Shown: positions 15,838 through 25,549, numbered from the stretch's first letter. The stretch is DNA of 64,000 bases from Dehalococcoidia bacterium (GCA_021462855.1 JAJTXQ010000014.1:292042-356041), one strand, 5' to 3'. Notes: generated by a model from the letters alone, not told the origin. Numbers and translations are program-made.

Positions 15838-16727
15838 GAGCGCACCGCCTCGATGCAGCGCCACTCGCCCATCCGGCGCACGGCGTCGATGCGCGCGTCC
15901 GCGCCGGTGAGCGCGTCGCGCACCTCGCGCTCGCGCTCGCCGATCACGCCCGAAACGATGAGCCGCCCGCCCGGCGCGAGCGCCTCGACGAGCGAAGGCG
16001 CGAGACCGGCGATCACCCGCGCGACGATGTTGGCGACGATGACGTCGAACGTCCCGAGCGGCGGCTCGCCGAAGGGCCACGCCGCGCCGGCGCTTCCTTC
16101 GCGCGCGTCCACCGCGCGCCCCACGCCGTTGCGTCGCGCGTTGTCGGTCGTGATGCGCACGCAGTCCGGGTCCGTATCGAGGGCGGTCACGCGGGCGCCG
16201 AGTTTCGCCGCGACGAGCGACAGGATCCCGGAGCCGCTGCCGACGTCGAGCACGCGCATGCCGGGCTGCACGGCCCGCTCGAGTGCCTCGATGCACATGC
16301 GCGTGGTCTCGTGCTGGCCGGTGCCAAACGCCATCCCCGGGTCGAGCCCGACGACGACATCGCCCGGCGCCGGCTCGTACGCGCGCCACGACGGCACGAT
16401 GACGATGCGCTCGCCGAACCGCTCGATGTGGAAGTGCTCTTTCCAGGCCTCCGCCCAGTCCTCCTCCGCCACGTCGCGCACCGAGACATCGGCGCCGACG
16501 TCCGCGTCCAGGAGCGCAGCGCGCGCCGCGTCAGCGTCGCCGGCGACACGCAGATACACGCGCACGAGTGCGCGTCCGCCAGGGCGCGGCACGGCGTCCG
16601 ATTCGAGGTCCGGCTGCGTGAACGGCACGTCGATCGACGCGTCCGCGCCGGTCGCCGCGCGCAACAGGTCCGCGGTGAACTCCGCTCGCGTCGCCGGCAC
16701 CGCCGCCGTGAGTTCGATGTAGCGCAT
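15834..16727 (-). CDS. prmA: ribosomal protein L11 methyltransferase PrmA
   Basis: The 297-residue protein has the PrmA plan: N-terminal substrate-recognition domain with EEDWAEAWKEHFHIERFG, then GLDPGMAFGTGQHETTRMC, SAM motif I VLDVGSGSGILSLVAAKLGA, ALDTDPDCVRIT, and VANIVARVIAGLAP. It trimethylates lysines and the N-terminus of ribosomal protein L11. The start ATG at 16727 is 8 nt after the stop of the zinc-ribbon gene. Its stop overlaps the rsmE start. Confidence 0.95.
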   Translation of the reverse strand: MRYIELTAAVPATRAEFTADLLRAATGADASIDVPFTQPDLESDAVPRPGGRALVRVYLRVAGDADAARAALLDADVGADVSVRDVAEEDWAEAWKEHFHIERFGERIVIVPSWRAYEPAPGDVVVGLDPGMAFGTGQHETTRMCIEALERAVQPGMRVLDVGSGSGILSLVAAKLGARVTALDTDPDCVRITTDNARRNGVGRAVDAREGSAGAAWPFGEPPLGTFDVIVANIVARVIAGLAPSLVEALAPGGRLIVSGVIGEREREVRDALTGADARIDAVRRMGEWRCIEAVRS

Positions 16728-16735
16728 GGCGGGGT

Positions 16736-17290
16736 TCAGCGGGGCTCCGCCGCCGCGTTCTCCGGCGCCGGCGCTCCCTTCCGCGCCGACGCTCGCGCGG
16801 CGTCTCGCTCGCGCTCGAACTCGGCCCACTCCACCGCCAGCTTGCGGTGGGCGTAGTCGTAGCCGATCGAATCGCCGATCCAGCCGCCGAGCAGCCCGGC
16901 AAACACGCGCCCGCCGACGATGAACACCGCGGTCGCCGCGGCGAGCATCCACAGCGACTGGTCCATGCGGTACACCGCGACCCACGCGAGCACGATGAAC
17001 AGCACGAGTCCCAGCCCGAGCCCGGCGAACGCGAACGAGTTGACGATCAGCGACTCCCGCTTCCGCATCCGCCGGTAGAGCGCGAATGCGTCCTGCGGGA
17101 TGCGGTCGAGCGGCGGCCACTCCGCGAGCGACGCGCCGCAGTGGCCGCACGCCTCGTCGCGCTTGCCGACGGGCGTGTAGCAGTACCCGCAGAACCGGCC
17201 GATGTTCGGGATACTGCCCTTGATCATCGCGTCCATGATCTCGTCGAGCCGCGGCGAGAACACGGGCAGCGCCGGCCCGGGCGCGTTCAC
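16736..17290 (-). CDS. zinc-ribbon membrane protein of unknown function
   Basis: The 184-residue protein has a soluble N-terminal zinc ribbon (CGYC and CGHC, residues ~34-51, separated by TPVGKRDEA), a short helix, then two hydrophobic segments (~85-107 and ~113-137), and a basic/acidic C-terminal tail rich in Ala, Arg and Glu (EFERERDAARASARKG). I recognise no named family. The GTG start overlaps the mug stop as GTGA. Being between mug and prmA in an overlapping operon suggests co-expression, not necessarily a shared task. Confidence 0.75.
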   Translation of the reverse strand: MNAPGPALPVFSPRLDEIMDAMIKGSIPNIGRFCGYCYTPVGKRDEACGHCGASLAEWPPLDRIPQDAFALYRRMRKRESLIVNSFAFAGLGLGLVLFIVLAWVAVYRMDQSLWMLAAATAVFIVGGRVFAGLLGGWIGDSIGYDYAHRKLAVEWAEFERERDAARASARKGAPAPENAAAEPR

Positions 17291-17811
17291 GATGCCACCG
17301 CCCGCCGCTGCGCCTCGACCACGCGCCGCAGGTCGCGGAAGAACCGCGCCTTGTCGGCGCGCTTGTACGCAGCGCCGCGCGGGCTCGTCGAGGGCATGAC
17401 GAACACCACGGCATCGCCGATGCGCTCTGGCTGCACGCCGAACGCGCTCGGGTGGGCGGCGTAGACCTCGTAGATGCGTTTGCCGTTAAAGCACACCACG
17501 CGCGGCCTGCAGCGCAGCAGCTTCGTGCGCAGCGCCTTCGCGCCGGCGCGGAGCTCGGCGAGCGCCAGGTCGGCGACGCCGCGCGTCGCGCGCGGCACCA
17601 TGTTCGTCAGCCCGATGCCCCACTCCAGCACGCGTGCGTCGTCATCGGCAGTCAGCCGCTCGCCGACCAGCCCCGACTCCGAGAGCAGCGGCCAGAAGTG
17701 ATTGCCCGGGCCCGCGTAGTGGTGCCCTGCCGCCGCCGACCGCATCCCCGGGTTAATGCCGACGATGACGAGATCGAGCCCCGGGCGCAGGTAATCGGGA
17801 AGCGTCTTCAC
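17287..17811 (-). CDS. mug: G:T/U mismatch-specific DNA glycosylase (Mug-type)
   Basis: The protein has the Mug/TDG motifs of the uracil-DNA glycosylase superfamily: VGINPGMRSAAAGHHYAGPGNHFWPLL (catalytic Asn in GINPG), LTNMVPR, VVCFNGK, and MPSTSPRGA near residue 148. It removes uracil or thymine mispaired with guanine. I place the start at GTG 17811 (174 residues, beginning MKTLPDYLRPG) because a TACGTT box lies exactly 7 nt before it and no ribosome site supports the further-upstream ATG at 17841. It opens the mug–zinc-ribbon–prmA–rsmE operon and is divergent from the histidine kinase gene. Confidence 0.92.
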   Translation of the reverse strand: MKTLPDYLRPGLDLVIVGINPGMRSAAAGHHYAGPGNHFWPLLSESGLVGERLTADDDARVLEWGIGLTNMVPRATRGVADLALAELRAGAKALRTKLLRCRPRVVCFNGKRIYEVYAAHPSAFGVQPERIGDAVVFVMPSTSPRGAAYKRADKARFFRDLRRVVEAQRRAVAS

Positions 17812-17818
17812 GTTCGTC

Positions 17819-17875
17819 AACGTAGCACACGCCGCGCGCACGCTCCTGCGCGCACCGCGGGCCGGTCGGTATCAT
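17819..17875. promoter_or_regulatory. divergent leaderless -10 boxes (mug / histidine kinase)
   Basis: TACGTT on the minus strand (17824-17819) precedes the GTG of mug by 7 nt. TATCAT on the plus strand (17870-17875) precedes the GTG of the kinase by 6 nt. Neither gene has a Shine-Dalgarno. Confidence 0.5.
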
Positions 17876-17881
17876 AGCCGC

Positions 17882-19135
17882 GTGGCGAAGCAGGCTCGCA
17901 GGGACACGCGCCTCGACCGGCTGCAGGTGCTGGCGGTGGTGCTGCCGGTCGCCTACATCATCTTCATCGTCACGGCGGTATACAGCTTCGGGCTGCCGCT
18001 GTGGGCGGGCGCAGTGATCACCGCCGGCATCTCCATCCCCGCGGTCATCGGCTTCGCATTCCTGATCTTCCGCTCGGTGACGGGCATGCGCGACGACCTG
18101 ATCGAGCGCGAGGCGAAGTTCCGCGACCTGCTCGAATCGGCGCCGGACGCGATCGTCATCGTCGATTCCGAGGGGCGCATCGTCATGGTCAACCAGCAGA
18201 CGGAGCGCATCTTCGGCTGGCGCGCCGGCGAGCTCGTCGGCATGGACGTCGACACGCTCATCCCGCGGGAGATGCGCGGCAACCACCTGCGCCAGCGCGT
18301 CGGCTACGGGGCGAGCCCGCACACCCGCGAGATGGGCGCCGGCCTGCAGTTGCGCGGCGAGCGCAAGGACGGCACGGTGTTCCCGGCCGAAATCAGCCTC
18401 AGCCCGATCCGCACCGTCGACGGAATGCTCGTGATCTCTACCGTGCGCGACATCACCGAGCGGAAGCGCATGGAGGTGGAGCGGGAGCAGCTGCTCGCCG
18501 AGGCGGAAGCCGAGCGCGAGCGCCAGCGCATCGGCATGGACCTCCACGACGGTGTGATCCAGTCCATCTACGCCGTCGGCCTCAATCTCGAGAACGCCGC
18601 CGCCGACGTCACCGACGACCCGCCGGCCGTCGCCAAGCGCATTGACCGCGCGATCGAGCAGCTCAACGACGTGATCCGCGACATCCGCAGCTACATCATG
18701 GACCTGCGGCCGGCTCGCTTCACGGGCAACCTCGGCGAATCGCTCGCGGCGCTGGCCGAGGACTTCCGCGCGAACTCGCTGATCGACACGACTGTGCGGG
18801 TCGAGCCTTCGGTGCCCGCGGTCGGCGAGGAACGCGCGATGGCCATGTTCCACATCGCCCAGGAGGCGCTGAACAACGTGCGCAAGCACGCGCGCGCCAC
18901 ATCGGTCACGCTCGCGCTGTCAAGCAACGACGCGCACGTCCGGCTTGAGATCAGCGACAACGGCGAGGGGTTCGAATCCGGCATGGAGCATGGCGAGGAG
19001 CACCGGGGGCTGCGCAACATGGCTTCGCGCGCGCGTTCCGCCGGGGGTACACTGTGCGTCGAGAGTGCGCCGGGGGAGGGCACGCTCGTCCGCGTCGAAC
19101 TGCCGGCGCTCGAAGGGGTTGGAGACCGCGCATGA
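17882..19135 (+). CDS. membrane histidine kinase, NarL/DesK family (HisKA_3)
   Basis: The 417-residue protein has two N-terminal transmembrane segments (~15-37 and ~40-62) with almost no external loop, a PAS domain (~75-190, with FRDLLESAPDAIVIVD and FGWRAGELVGMDVDTLIP), a dimerisation helix with the phosphoacceptor His222 in MDLHDGVIQSIYAVG, and a C-terminal ATPase domain with ISDNGEGFESG and HRGLRNMASRA. The signal is probably sensed in the membrane or by PAS. GTG start, 6 nt after a TATCAT box. Its stop overlaps the next gene's start as ATGA, pairing it with the response regulator. Confidence 0.93.
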   Translation: MAKQARRDTRLDRLQVLAVVLPVAYIIFIVTAVYSFGLPLWAGAVITAGISIPAVIGFAFLIFRSVTGMRDDLIEREAKFRDLLESAPDAIVIVDSEGRIVMVNQQTERIFGWRAGELVGMDVDTLIPREMRGNHLRQRVGYGASPHTREMGAGLQLRGERKDGTVFPAEISLSPIRTVDGMLVISTVRDITERKRMEVEREQLLAEAEAERERQRIGMDLHDGVIQSIYAVGLNLENAAADVTDDPPAVAKRIDRAIEQLNDVIRDIRSYIMDLRPARFTGNLGESLAALAEDFRANSLIDTTVRVEPSVPAVGEERAMAMFHIAQEALNNVRKHARATSVTLALSSNDAHVRLEISDNGEGFESGMEHGEEHRGLRNMASRARSAGGTLCVESAPGEGTLVRVELPALEGVGDRA

Positions 19136-19782
19136 CCAAGACACGCATCATGATCGTCGATGACCACGAGGTCGTCCGCGAGGGCCTTCGGTCGCTGCTG
19201 AACCGCCACGAGAGTTTCAGCGTCGTCGCCGATGCCGCGAATGTCGAGCACGCCGTCGCCGAGGCCGCGCGCACCCAGCCCGATGTCATCGTGATGGACG
19301 TGCGGCTCCCTGATGGCAGCGGCATCGAGGCGTGCCGCGAGATCCGCCAGGTCCGGCCCGAGACCAAGGTCATCATGCTTACGTCGTACGCCGACGAAGA
19401 CGCGGTGTTCGCATCGATCCTCGCCGGCGCCGCGGGCTACCTGCTGAAGCAGACACGCGGTAACCAGCTCGCGGAAGCCATCGAAGCTGTCGCGCGCGGC
19501 GAGTCGCTGCTCGACCCCGCTGTCACGCAGAAGGTGATGGACCGCGTGCGCATGTCCGGCAAGCGCGCGCAGGACGACCCGCTCGCCGAGCTTACCGAGC
19601 AAGAGCACAAGATCCTCACGCTCATCGCCGAAGGCAAGACCAACAAGGAGATCGCCGAGGAGGTGTTCCTCAGCGACAAGACGGTGAAGAACTACGTCAG
19701 CAACATCCTCAGCAAGCTAAACCTTCGCCGACGCTCCGAGGCCGCCGCGTTCATCGCCCGCCGCGAGCCGCACCGCGAGTAA
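19132..19782 (+). CDS. NarL/DevR-type response regulator
   Basis: The 216-residue protein has a receiver domain (acidic pair at residues 10-11, phosphoacceptor Asp56 in VIVMDVRLPDG, MLTSY and LLKQTRG with the conserved Lys) and a LuxR-type helix-turn-helix (LTEQEHKILTLIAEGKTNKEIAEEVFLS…KNYVSNILSKL). It is cognate to the overlapping kinase. The DNA-binding domain has the DosR/LiaR style. No direct target is visible nearby; the divergent and downstream genes are housekeeping. A hairpin follows the stop. Confidence 0.95.
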   Translation: MTKTRIMIVDDHEVVREGLRSLLNRHESFSVVADAANVEHAVAEAARTQPDVIVMDVRLPDGSGIEACREIRQVRPETKVIMLTSYADEDAVFASILAGAAGYLLKQTRGNQLAEAIEAVARGESLLDPAVTQKVMDRVRMSGKRAQDDPLAELTEQEHKILTLIAEGKTNKEIAEEVFLSDKTVKNYVSNILSKLNLRRRSEAAAFIARREPHRE

Positions 19783-19846
19783 CCACCGCCGGCGGCGCCA
19801 GGATCCACGACCTGACCGTCGCGGTGACCGCACACGACGACACAAT

Positions 19847-19872
19847 GGGCGGAGGCCGCATGGCCTCCGCCC
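19847..19872. terminator. hairpin terminator between convergent genes
   Basis: A perfect 11-bp stem (19847-19857 with 19862-19872) closes a 4-nt loop between the response-regulator gene and the convergent ilvD. No T-tract follows on either strand. Confidence 0.6.
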
Positions 19873-19896
19873 TCGGCATATCTCCGCGCGCCCTCG

Positions 19897-21579
19897 CTAC
19901 AAGCCCGCCGCCGTGATCGCTCCCTCGCTCGCCGATGAGACGAGCGCCGCGTACTTCGCCATCACGCCGGTGCGATAGCGCGGCGGCGGCGGCCGCCAGT
20001 CGCGCAGCCGCGCCTGCATCTCGTCGCCGCTGATCTCGACGTCGAGCCGCCGGTTCGGGATATCGAAGCTGATCGTGTCGCCCTCGCGCACGGCGGCGAT
20101 CGGCCCGCCGACGAACGCCTCCGGCGCAACGTGTCCGGCCATGAGCCCGCGCGTCGCGCCGCTGAACCGCCCGTCGGTGAGCAGCGCGACCGTCTCGCCC
20201 ATCCCCTCGCCCACGATCGCCGAGGTGACGCCGAGCATCTCGCGCATGCCCGGGCCACCGCGAGGCCCTTCGTAGCGGATGACGACGACGTCGCCCGGCT
20301 TGATCTCGCGCCGCGTGACGGCCGCCATCGCGTCCTCCTCGCGGTCGTACACGCGCGCGGGGCCGCGGTGCGTGAGCCGCTCGTGGCCGGCGACCTTCAC
20401 CACGCAGCCCTCCGGCGCGAGGTTACCCTTGAGGACCACGAGCCCGCCCGTCGGCTTGATCGGCCGCTCCAGCGGCAGCACGACGTCCTGCCCGGCGGTC
20501 TCGACCGCCAGCAACGCCTCCTCGCCAAACGTGCGGCCAGTCGGCGTCATGCGCGATGCATCGGCGAAGCCGCCCTGCACGAGCCGCTGCGCGACCAGCT
20601 GCGCGCCGCCTGCGCGGTCGAGGTCCGCCGCCACGTACCGGCCACCCGGCTTGAGGTCCGCGAGCAGCGGCGTGCGCGTGCTCACGGCATCGAAGTCGTC
20701 GATCGTCAGCGGCACGCCGGCCTCCCGCGCCAGCGCGAGCAGGTGCAGCACCGCGTTGGTCGACCCGCCCGTCGCGGCGACGCCGGCGATCGCGTTGTCG
20801 AACGCCGTGCGCGTCAGGATGTCGAGCGGCCGCACGTTGCGCCGCAGGATGTCCATCACGATCTCGCCCGCGCGCACGCCGACGTCGTCTTTCCGCGGGT
20901 CGACCGCCGGGACGCTCGCGCTGCCGAACGGCGACAGGCCAATGAACTCCATCGCGAGCGCCATCGTGTTGGCGGTGTACTGGCCGCCGCATGCGCCGGG
21001 CCCCGGGCACGCCGCTTGCTCCAGCCGCTCGAGGTCGGCGTCCGACATCCGCCCGGCGGCGTTCGCGCCGACTCCCTCGAACACGTCCTGGATCGTCACG
21101 TCGCGCCCGTCGAACGTCCCCGGCAGGATCGACCCGCCGTAGACGATGATCCCCGGGATGTTGAGCCGCGCCAGCGCCATCGCCGCCGCCGGGATCGTCT
21201 TGTCGCAGCCGACGAGACACACCAGCGCATCGAACATGTAGCCGCGCGTGCAGAGCTCGATCGAGTCGGCGATCACCTCGCGCGAGATCAGCGACGTCTT
21301 CATCCCCTCGGTGCCCATGGTGATGCCGTCGCTGATGGCGATCGTGTTGAACTCCATCGGCGTGCCGCCCGACTTGCGCACGCCTTCGGCCACCTTCTCC
21401 GCGAGCAGCCGCAGGTTGAAATTGCACGGCATCGTCCCGATCCACGTGTTGGCGATGCCTACGATTGGCTTCTCGAGATCGGCCCGCGTGAGCCCGATGC
21501 TGTAGTAGTACGAGCGGGCGGGCGCGCGGTCGCGGCCCTCGGTGATCGTGCGGGAGTTGTGCTTGGGGTCGAACGCCAT
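19897..21579 (-). CDS. ilvD: dihydroxy-acid dehydratase IlvD
   Basis: The 560-residue enzyme dehydrates 2,3-dihydroxy-isovalerate and -methylvalerate in branched-chain amino-acid synthesis. Fe-S ligands are visible in [17 protein letters not shown] and [13 protein letters not shown]; further signatures are [12 protein letters not shown] and [11 protein letters not shown] near the C-terminus. Length is typical. The ATG at 21579 has GGAGGC 6 nt upstream and begins [11 protein letters not shown], matching family N-termini; a longer in-frame ORF upstream is not supported. No other ilv/leu genes are nearby. Confidence 0.96.
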   Translation of the reverse strand: MAFDPKHNSRTITEGRDRAPARSYYYSIGLTRADLEKPIVGIANTWIGTMPCNFNLRLLAEKVAEGVRKSGGTPMEFNTIAISDGITMGTEGMKTSLISREVIADSIELCTRGYMFDALVCLVGCDKTIPAAAMALARLNIPGIIVYGGSILPGTFDGRDVTIQDVFEGVGANAAGRMSDADLERLEQAACPGPGACGGQYTANTMALAMEFIGLSPFGSASVPAVDPRKDDVGVRAGEIVMDILRRNVRPLDILTRTAFDNAIAGVAATGGSTNAVLHLLALAREAGVPLTIDDFDAVSTRTPLLADLKPGGRYVAADLDRAGGAQLVAQRLVQGGFADASRMTPTGRTFGEEALLAVETAGQDVVLPLERPIKPTGGLVVLKGNLAPEGCVVKVAGHERLTHRGPARVYDREEDAMAAVTRREIKPGDVVVIRYEGPRGGPGMREMLGVTSAIVGEGMGETVALLTDGRFSGATRGLMAGHVAPEAFVGGPIAAVREGDTISFDIPNRRLDVEISGDEMQARLRDWRPPPPRYRTGVMAKYAALVSSASEGAITAAGL

Positions 21580-21642
21580 GTCTGCCTCCGTGTGCGCCAC
21601 AGCGTAGCGAGGCCGTGCCACGCGGGCCAGACGAGCCCCGCG

Positions 21643-21648
21643 TATCAT
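21643..21648 (+). promoter_or_regulatory. leaderless -10 box of the second MFS gene
   Basis: TATCAT ends 6 nt before the GTG at 21655; no Shine-Dalgarno. This fixes the start of a protein whose frame is open for 1.5 kb upstream. Confidence 0.45.
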
Positions 21649-21654
21649 GCGTGC

Positions 21655-22908
21655 GTGAGCGCGAACATCACCGGCGAACGCAAGCGCGACCGACTCGCCG
21701 GGAACATCGCCCTGCTCGGGTTCGTGAGCTTCTTCGCCGACGTCAGCAGCGAGATGGTGTACCCGATCATCCCGCTGTTCCTGAGCGGGCCGCTCGGCGC
21801 GCCGGCCGTCGCGGTGGGCGTCATCGAGGGGATCGCCGAGAGCACGGCGAGCGTGCTGAAACTGTACTCGGGCTGGTTCTCGGACCGCGTGCGGCGACGT
21901 GTGCCGCTCATCTTCGGCGGCTACGCACTGGCGGCCGTGGCAAAGCCGGCGATCGCCGCCGCCGTCGCCTGGCCGATGGTGCTCGGCGCGCGGGTCCTCG
22001 ACCGCGCCGGCAAGGGGCTGCGGACGGCGCCGCGCGACGCGCTCATCGCCGAGTCGATCGAGCCGTCGGAGCACGGGCGCGCGTTCGGCCTGCACCGCGC
22101 GATGGACAGCGCGGGCGCGGTCGTCGGCCCGCTGGTGGCGATCGCGCTGCTCGCGATGTTCGGCGCCGGAAACTACCGGCCGATCTTCCTGCTGGCGTTC
22201 CTGCCCGGCGTTGCGGGTGCGGCGCTGGTGCTGCTCGCGCGCGAACCCGCGCGCGCGCCGCGCGAGCGCGCCAGCGCGCCGCCAATCCTCTCGCTTGCGG
22301 GCTATGACCGCCGCTTCCTGGTCTTCCTCGGCGTGACGATGCTGTTCGCGCTCGGCAATTCCAGCGATGCGTTCCTGATCCTCCGCGCGCGCGACCTCGG
22401 CCTCGGCGCGCTGGCGGCGGTGCTCGCGTACGTGGTGTACAACGTCGTGTACGCGTCGCTGTCGTTGCCGGCAGGCATCCGCTCGGACCGCATCGGGCGA
22501 AGGCGCGTGCTCGTCGCGGGGTTCGCGGTGTTCGCGGCCGTCTACGGCTGCTTCGCAATCGCCCGCGACGCGTGGGCGGTGTGGCCGCTGTTCGCGGTGT
22601 ACGGCGCCTACATCGCGATGACCGATGGCGTGGCGCGCGCGTACATCGCCGATCTCGTCGAACCGCAGCGCCGCGGAGCCGCGCTCGGCTTATACAACGC
22701 GATACTCGGCGTGATGGTGCTGGTTGCGTCGGTGCTCGGCGGAGCGCTGTGGGATCTCATCGGGCCCGAGGCCACGTTCGCGTTCGGCGCGACGACCGCG
22801 GCCGCGGCGGCGATGGTCCTTGCGATCACCGGGGATCGGGCGCCGGACGGCGCGACCGCATGCCCGCCGCCACGCGGCGCATCGGCGTGCCCGGCGCGGG
22901 GGAGGTGA
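21655..22908 (+). CDS. major facilitator superfamily transporter
   Basis: The 417-residue protein has twelve hydrophobic segments, with [21 protein letters not shown] in the first, motif A-like [20 protein letters not shown], and [21 protein letters not shown] between segments four and five. The last motif is characteristic of an MFS branch related to bacterial drug/unknown efflux proteins. The start is set at GTG 21655 by the TATCAT box 6 nt upstream; the frame is open much further back but that region is antisense to ilvD. Its 3' end overlaps the next gene by 49 nt. Confidence 0.9.
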   Translation: MSANITGERKRDRLAGNIALLGFVSFFADVSSEMVYPIIPLFLSGPLGAPAVAVGVIEGIAESTASVLKLYSGWFSDRVRRRVPLIFGGYALAAVAKPAIAAAVAWPMVLGARVLDRAGKGLRTAPRDALIAESIEPSEHGRAFGLHRAMDSAGAVVGPLVAIALLAMFGAGNYRPIFLLAFLPGVAGAALVLLAREPARAPRERASAPPILSLAGYDRRFLVFLGVTMLFALGNSSDAFLILRARDLGLGALAAVLAYVVYNVVYASLSLPAGIRSDRIGRRRVLVAGFAVFAAVYGCFAIARDAWAVWPLFAVYGAYIAMTDGVARAYIADLVEPQRRGAALGLYNAILGVMVLVASVLGGALWDLIGPEATFAFGATTAAAAAMVLAITGDRAPDGATACPPPRGASACPARGR

Positions 22909-23522
22909 CAGCGATCGTCTCGCCGCCCGCCGGAGACGCGGGCTGGACGTTGCTCTACGCGCCGGGCGCCGGCTCGAACGTGCACGATCCGTTTGGCGCG
23001 CACCTGTGCGACGCGCTGGCGGCGCGCGGCGTCACCGCCGTGCGGTTCCAATTCCCGTACATGGAAGCGCGACGCCGCGCGCCCGACCGCACGCCGGTGC
23101 TCCTCGCCACGTGGCGCGCGATGATCGGCGAGTTCGGCGCGCCCCGCGCGAAGCTCTGCGCCGGCGGGCGTTCGATGGGCGGCCGCATCGCGTCGATGGC
23201 CGTCGCCGATGGAGCGCGCATTGACGCGCTCGCCCTGTTCGCGTACCCGCTGCATCCGCCGGGGCGGCCGGAGCAGCGGCGCACCGAGCATCTCCCGGCG
23301 ATCCGCTGCCGGACGCTGTTCGTCAGCGGCGCCAACGACGCCTTCGCATCGCCCGCGGAGATCGCCGACGCCGCGGCGCTGGCGCCGCGCGCGCGCGTCC
23401 ACCTGATCGATTCCGCGGACCACGGCTTCGCCGCGCCGAAGGCGAGCGGCCGGACACGCGGTGACGTCTATGCGGAAGCGACCGACGCGTTGGTCAGGTT
23501 TCTGCGCCTGCCGCGCACCTAG
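22860..23522 (+). CDS. alpha/beta-hydrolase (KANL3/Tex30-like, dienelactone-hydrolase type)
   Basis: The 220-residue protein has an alpha/beta-hydrolase core: LLYAPGAGSNVHDPF (oxyanion loop), the nucleophile elbow GGRSMGGRIAS, LFAYPLHPPGRPEQRR, LFVSGANDAFASP with the acid, and DSADHGF with the catalytic His. This set matches the KANL3/Tex30-like subgroup, whose substrates are unknown. The ATG at 22860 lies inside the preceding MFS gene; GTG 22890 is an alternative. Its TAG stop shares the tetranucleotide CTAG (23519-23522) with the stop of the convergent dnaJ. Confidence 0.85.
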   Translation: MPAATRRIGVPGAGEVTAIVSPPAGDAGWTLLYAPGAGSNVHDPFGAHLCDALAARGVTAVRFQFPYMEARRRAPDRTPVLLATWRAMIGEFGAPRAKLCAGGRSMGGRIASMAVADGARIDALALFAYPLHPPGRPEQRRTEHLPAIRCRTLFVSGANDAFASPAEIADAAALAPRARVHLIDSADHGFAAPKASGRTRGDVYAEATDALVRFLRLPRT

Positions 23523-24649
23523 CCGAGCGCGTCTTTGATCTTGCCCATGAAGCCGCGGTCCTCCTGCGGCTTCACGTCCTGGCCCATCGACTCGGCGAGG
23601 CGCTTGAGGAGGTCCTTCTGTTCCTTCGTCAGTCCCTTCGGCGTCACGACGCTGGCGCGCACGATCATGTCGCCGCGCGCGCTGCCGCGCAGGTGCGGCA
23701 CGCCCTTCCCGCGCACGATGAACACTTCGCCGGTCTGCGTGCCGGCGGGCACCCGCAGCGTGTGCGGCTCACCCTCGATCGTCGGCACCTGCACCTCGTC
23801 GCCGAGCGACGCCTGCGCGATGCTGAGCTCGAGCTCGAGCAGCAGGTCGTCCTCGTCGCGCTGGAAGACATCGTGCGGCTTGACGTTGATCTGCACGTAG
23901 AGGTTCCCGCGCGGACCGCCGTTCGCGCCGATCTCGCCTTCGCCGCTGAGCCGCATCTGCGATCCGTGGTCGACGCCGCCGGGGATCTTCACGCTCAGCT
24001 TGCGCTTGCGCTTCTCCCGCCCGACGCCCTTGCAGTTGCGGCACGGCGTGCCGACGACGCGGCCCTCGCCGCGGCAGCGGTCGCACATCGCCACGTTCAC
24101 GAACTGCCCGAAGATGCTCTGCTGGACCTTGCGCAATTCGCCGGTGCCGTTGCAGGTCCCGCAACGCTCCGGCTGCGTGCCGGGCTCGGCGCGCAGGCCA
24201 TTGCAGGCGGTGCAGATCTCCGCCGTCATCACCTCGATCTCGCGCTCGACGCCGAACACCGCATCCTCGAAGCTGATCGTGACGGTGCGGCGGACATCGG
24301 CGCCACGCTGCGGGCCGCGCTGCGCGCGCCCCTGTTGCCCGCCAAAGAACGCGTCGAAGATGTCGCCGAGCCCGCCGAACCCAAACCCGTCGAACCCGCG
24401 CGCGAACGGGTTATCACCCTGCGCCGCAGCATGCCCGTACCGGTCGTACATCGCGCGCTTCTCCGGGTCGGAGAGCACCTCGTACGCCTCATTGACCTGC
24501 TTGAAGCGGGCCTCGGCGCCCGCCTCCTTGTTTCGGTCGGGGTGGTACTGCATCGCCAGGCGGCGGAACGCCTTCTTGATCTCGTCGGGCGTCGCCTCGC
24601 GCGCCACGCCGAGGACGTCGTAGTAATCTTGCTTCTGGTCTGTCGCCAT
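23519..24649 (-). CDS. dnaJ: molecular chaperone DnaJ
   Basis: The 376-residue co-chaperone stimulates DnaK ATPase. It shows the J domain (1-75) with YHPDRN, a Gly/Phe-rich linker (GFDGFGFGGLGDIFDAFF), the zinc domain with four Cys pairs, and the C-terminal substrate domains ending GFMGKIKDALG. The first Cys repeat reads CTACNGLRAEPG and lacks the second Gly of the CxxCxGxG pattern; the other three are canonical. The ATG at 24649 has a conventional MATDQKQDYYDVLG start. It is separated from dnaK/grpE, neither of which is in the window. TACAAT (24717-24712) about 63 nt upstream is a possible -10. Confidence 0.96.
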   Translation of the reverse strand: MATDQKQDYYDVLGVAREATPDEIKKAFRRLAMQYHPDRNKEAGAEARFKQVNEAYEVLSDPEKRAMYDRYGHAAAQGDNPFARGFDGFGFGGLGDIFDAFFGGQQGRAQRGPQRGADVRRTVTISFEDAVFGVEREIEVMTAEICTACNGLRAEPGTQPERCGTCNGTGELRKVQQSIFGQFVNVAMCDRCRGEGRVVGTPCRNCKGVGREKRKRKLSVKIPGGVDHGSQMRLSGEGEIGANGGPRGNLYVQINVKPHDVFQRDEDDLLLELELSIAQASLGDEVQVPTIEGEPHTLRVPAGTQTGEVFIVRGKGVPHLRGSARGDMIVRASVVTPKGLTKEQKDLLKRLAESMGQDVKPQEDRGFMGKIKDALG

Positions 24650-24751
24650 ATCCCCGCTGTTCGCTCGGTCCCGCAGCCGGCCTTCTCCCGCCGCCAGCCT
24701 TCTATTGTAGCGGGTGCGCGCCGCCGCGATATCGGGGTTCCCGCGCACAAC

Positions 24752-24779
24752 AGCGCGCCCGCCAGCCGGCGGGCGCGCT
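24752..24779 (-). terminator. hairpin terminator after the sigma/anti-sigma/SIMPL operon
   Basis: A 12-bp perfect stem (24752-24763 with 24768-24779) with a 4-nt loop lies 24 nt past the stop of the SIMPL gene and upstream of dnaJ on the same strand. On the minus strand it is followed by GTTGTG, so only a weak T-tract. Confidence 0.6.
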
Positions 24780-24802
24780 CGTCGTCACTCCAGATGAGGA
24801 GG

Positions 24803-25549
24803 CTACTCGATCGACCAGGTGACGGTGACGTTCACCACCACATCAAGCTCCCCGGTGAGGACCGGCGTCGACTCGAATTCCTGCGCAAGGTCGGCCGCCG
24901 CGCGTCCGGCGGCGTACGGGACGGGAGGCGAGACCGCCGCCCCCTCGACGATGGCGATCGGGCTGCCGAGCGACACGCCGCTCGCCCGTGCCAGCGTCTC
25001 GGCGCGCGCCTTCGCATCGCCGACCGCCTTCTCGCGCGCCTCGTCCTGCAACGTCTCCGGCTTGTCGATCGTGAACGAGATGCCCTGGATCTGCGTGTCA
25101 TTGCCGCCGGCGCCGACCGCGTCGTCGATCACCTTGCTCGTGTTGTCGATCTCGCGGATCTTCGCCGAAACGGTGTTGTTCACGCGGAAGCCGCGCAGCG
25201 TCTGCGTGCCGTTGCTGTTGTAGTCGTACTCCGCGCTGATGTACAGCTGCGTCGTCTGGATGTCCTTCTCATCGACGCCGTTCCCCTTGATCGACGAGAT
25301 GATCGCGTCCATCGATGTCGCCGCCTGCGTGCGCGCACCGGCGACCGTCGGGGCGAGCACCGACACACCGAGCTGGATCAGCGCCAGGTCCGGCTTCGCC
25401 TGCACCTTTCCCTCGCCGCTGACGGTGATGCCACGTACGGCGTCATCCGGCGGCGTCTCGATGCGCGTCGTCTTGTCGCCGCACGCCGCAATCGTGAGCG
25501 CGAGCGGCGCAAACAACGCCCCCGCGAGGATCAACCGCTTCCTGTTCAT
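24803..25549 (-). CDS. SIMPL-domain (DUF541) lipoprotein
   Basis: The 248-residue protein has a lipoprotein signal peptide (MNRKRLILAGALFAPLALTIAAC, lipobox with Cys23) and then a SIMPL/DUF541 domain: ITVSGEGKVQAKPDLALIQLGV at the start, YNSNGTQTLRGFRVNNTVS in the middle and ELDVVVNVTVTWSIE at the end. These outer-face proteins oligomerise; some relate to oxidative-stress or envelope defence, but the role is unclear. The ATG overlaps the anti-sigma stop as ATGA, so it is co-translated with the sigma/anti-sigma genes and is plausibly part of their envelope-stress output. Confidence 0.88.
   Translation of the reverse strand: MNRKRLILAGALFAPLALTIAACGDKTTRIETPPDDAVRGITVSGEGKVQAKPDLALIQLGVSVLAPTVAGARTQAATSMDAIISSIKGNGVDEKDIQTTQLYISAEYDYNSNGTQTLRGFRVNNTVSAKIREIDNTSKVIDDAVGAGGNDTQIQGISFTIDKPETLQDEAREKAVGDAKARAETLARASGVSLGSPIAIVEGAAVSPPVPYAAGRAAADLAQEFESTPVLTGELDVVVNVTVTWSIE

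Noticed and set aside
18967..18979. GGGTTCGAATCCG resembling a tRNA T-loop
   Set aside because: It is inside the ATPase domain of the histidine kinase (it encodes part of GEGFESG). There is no acceptor stem, D arm or anticodon arm around it.
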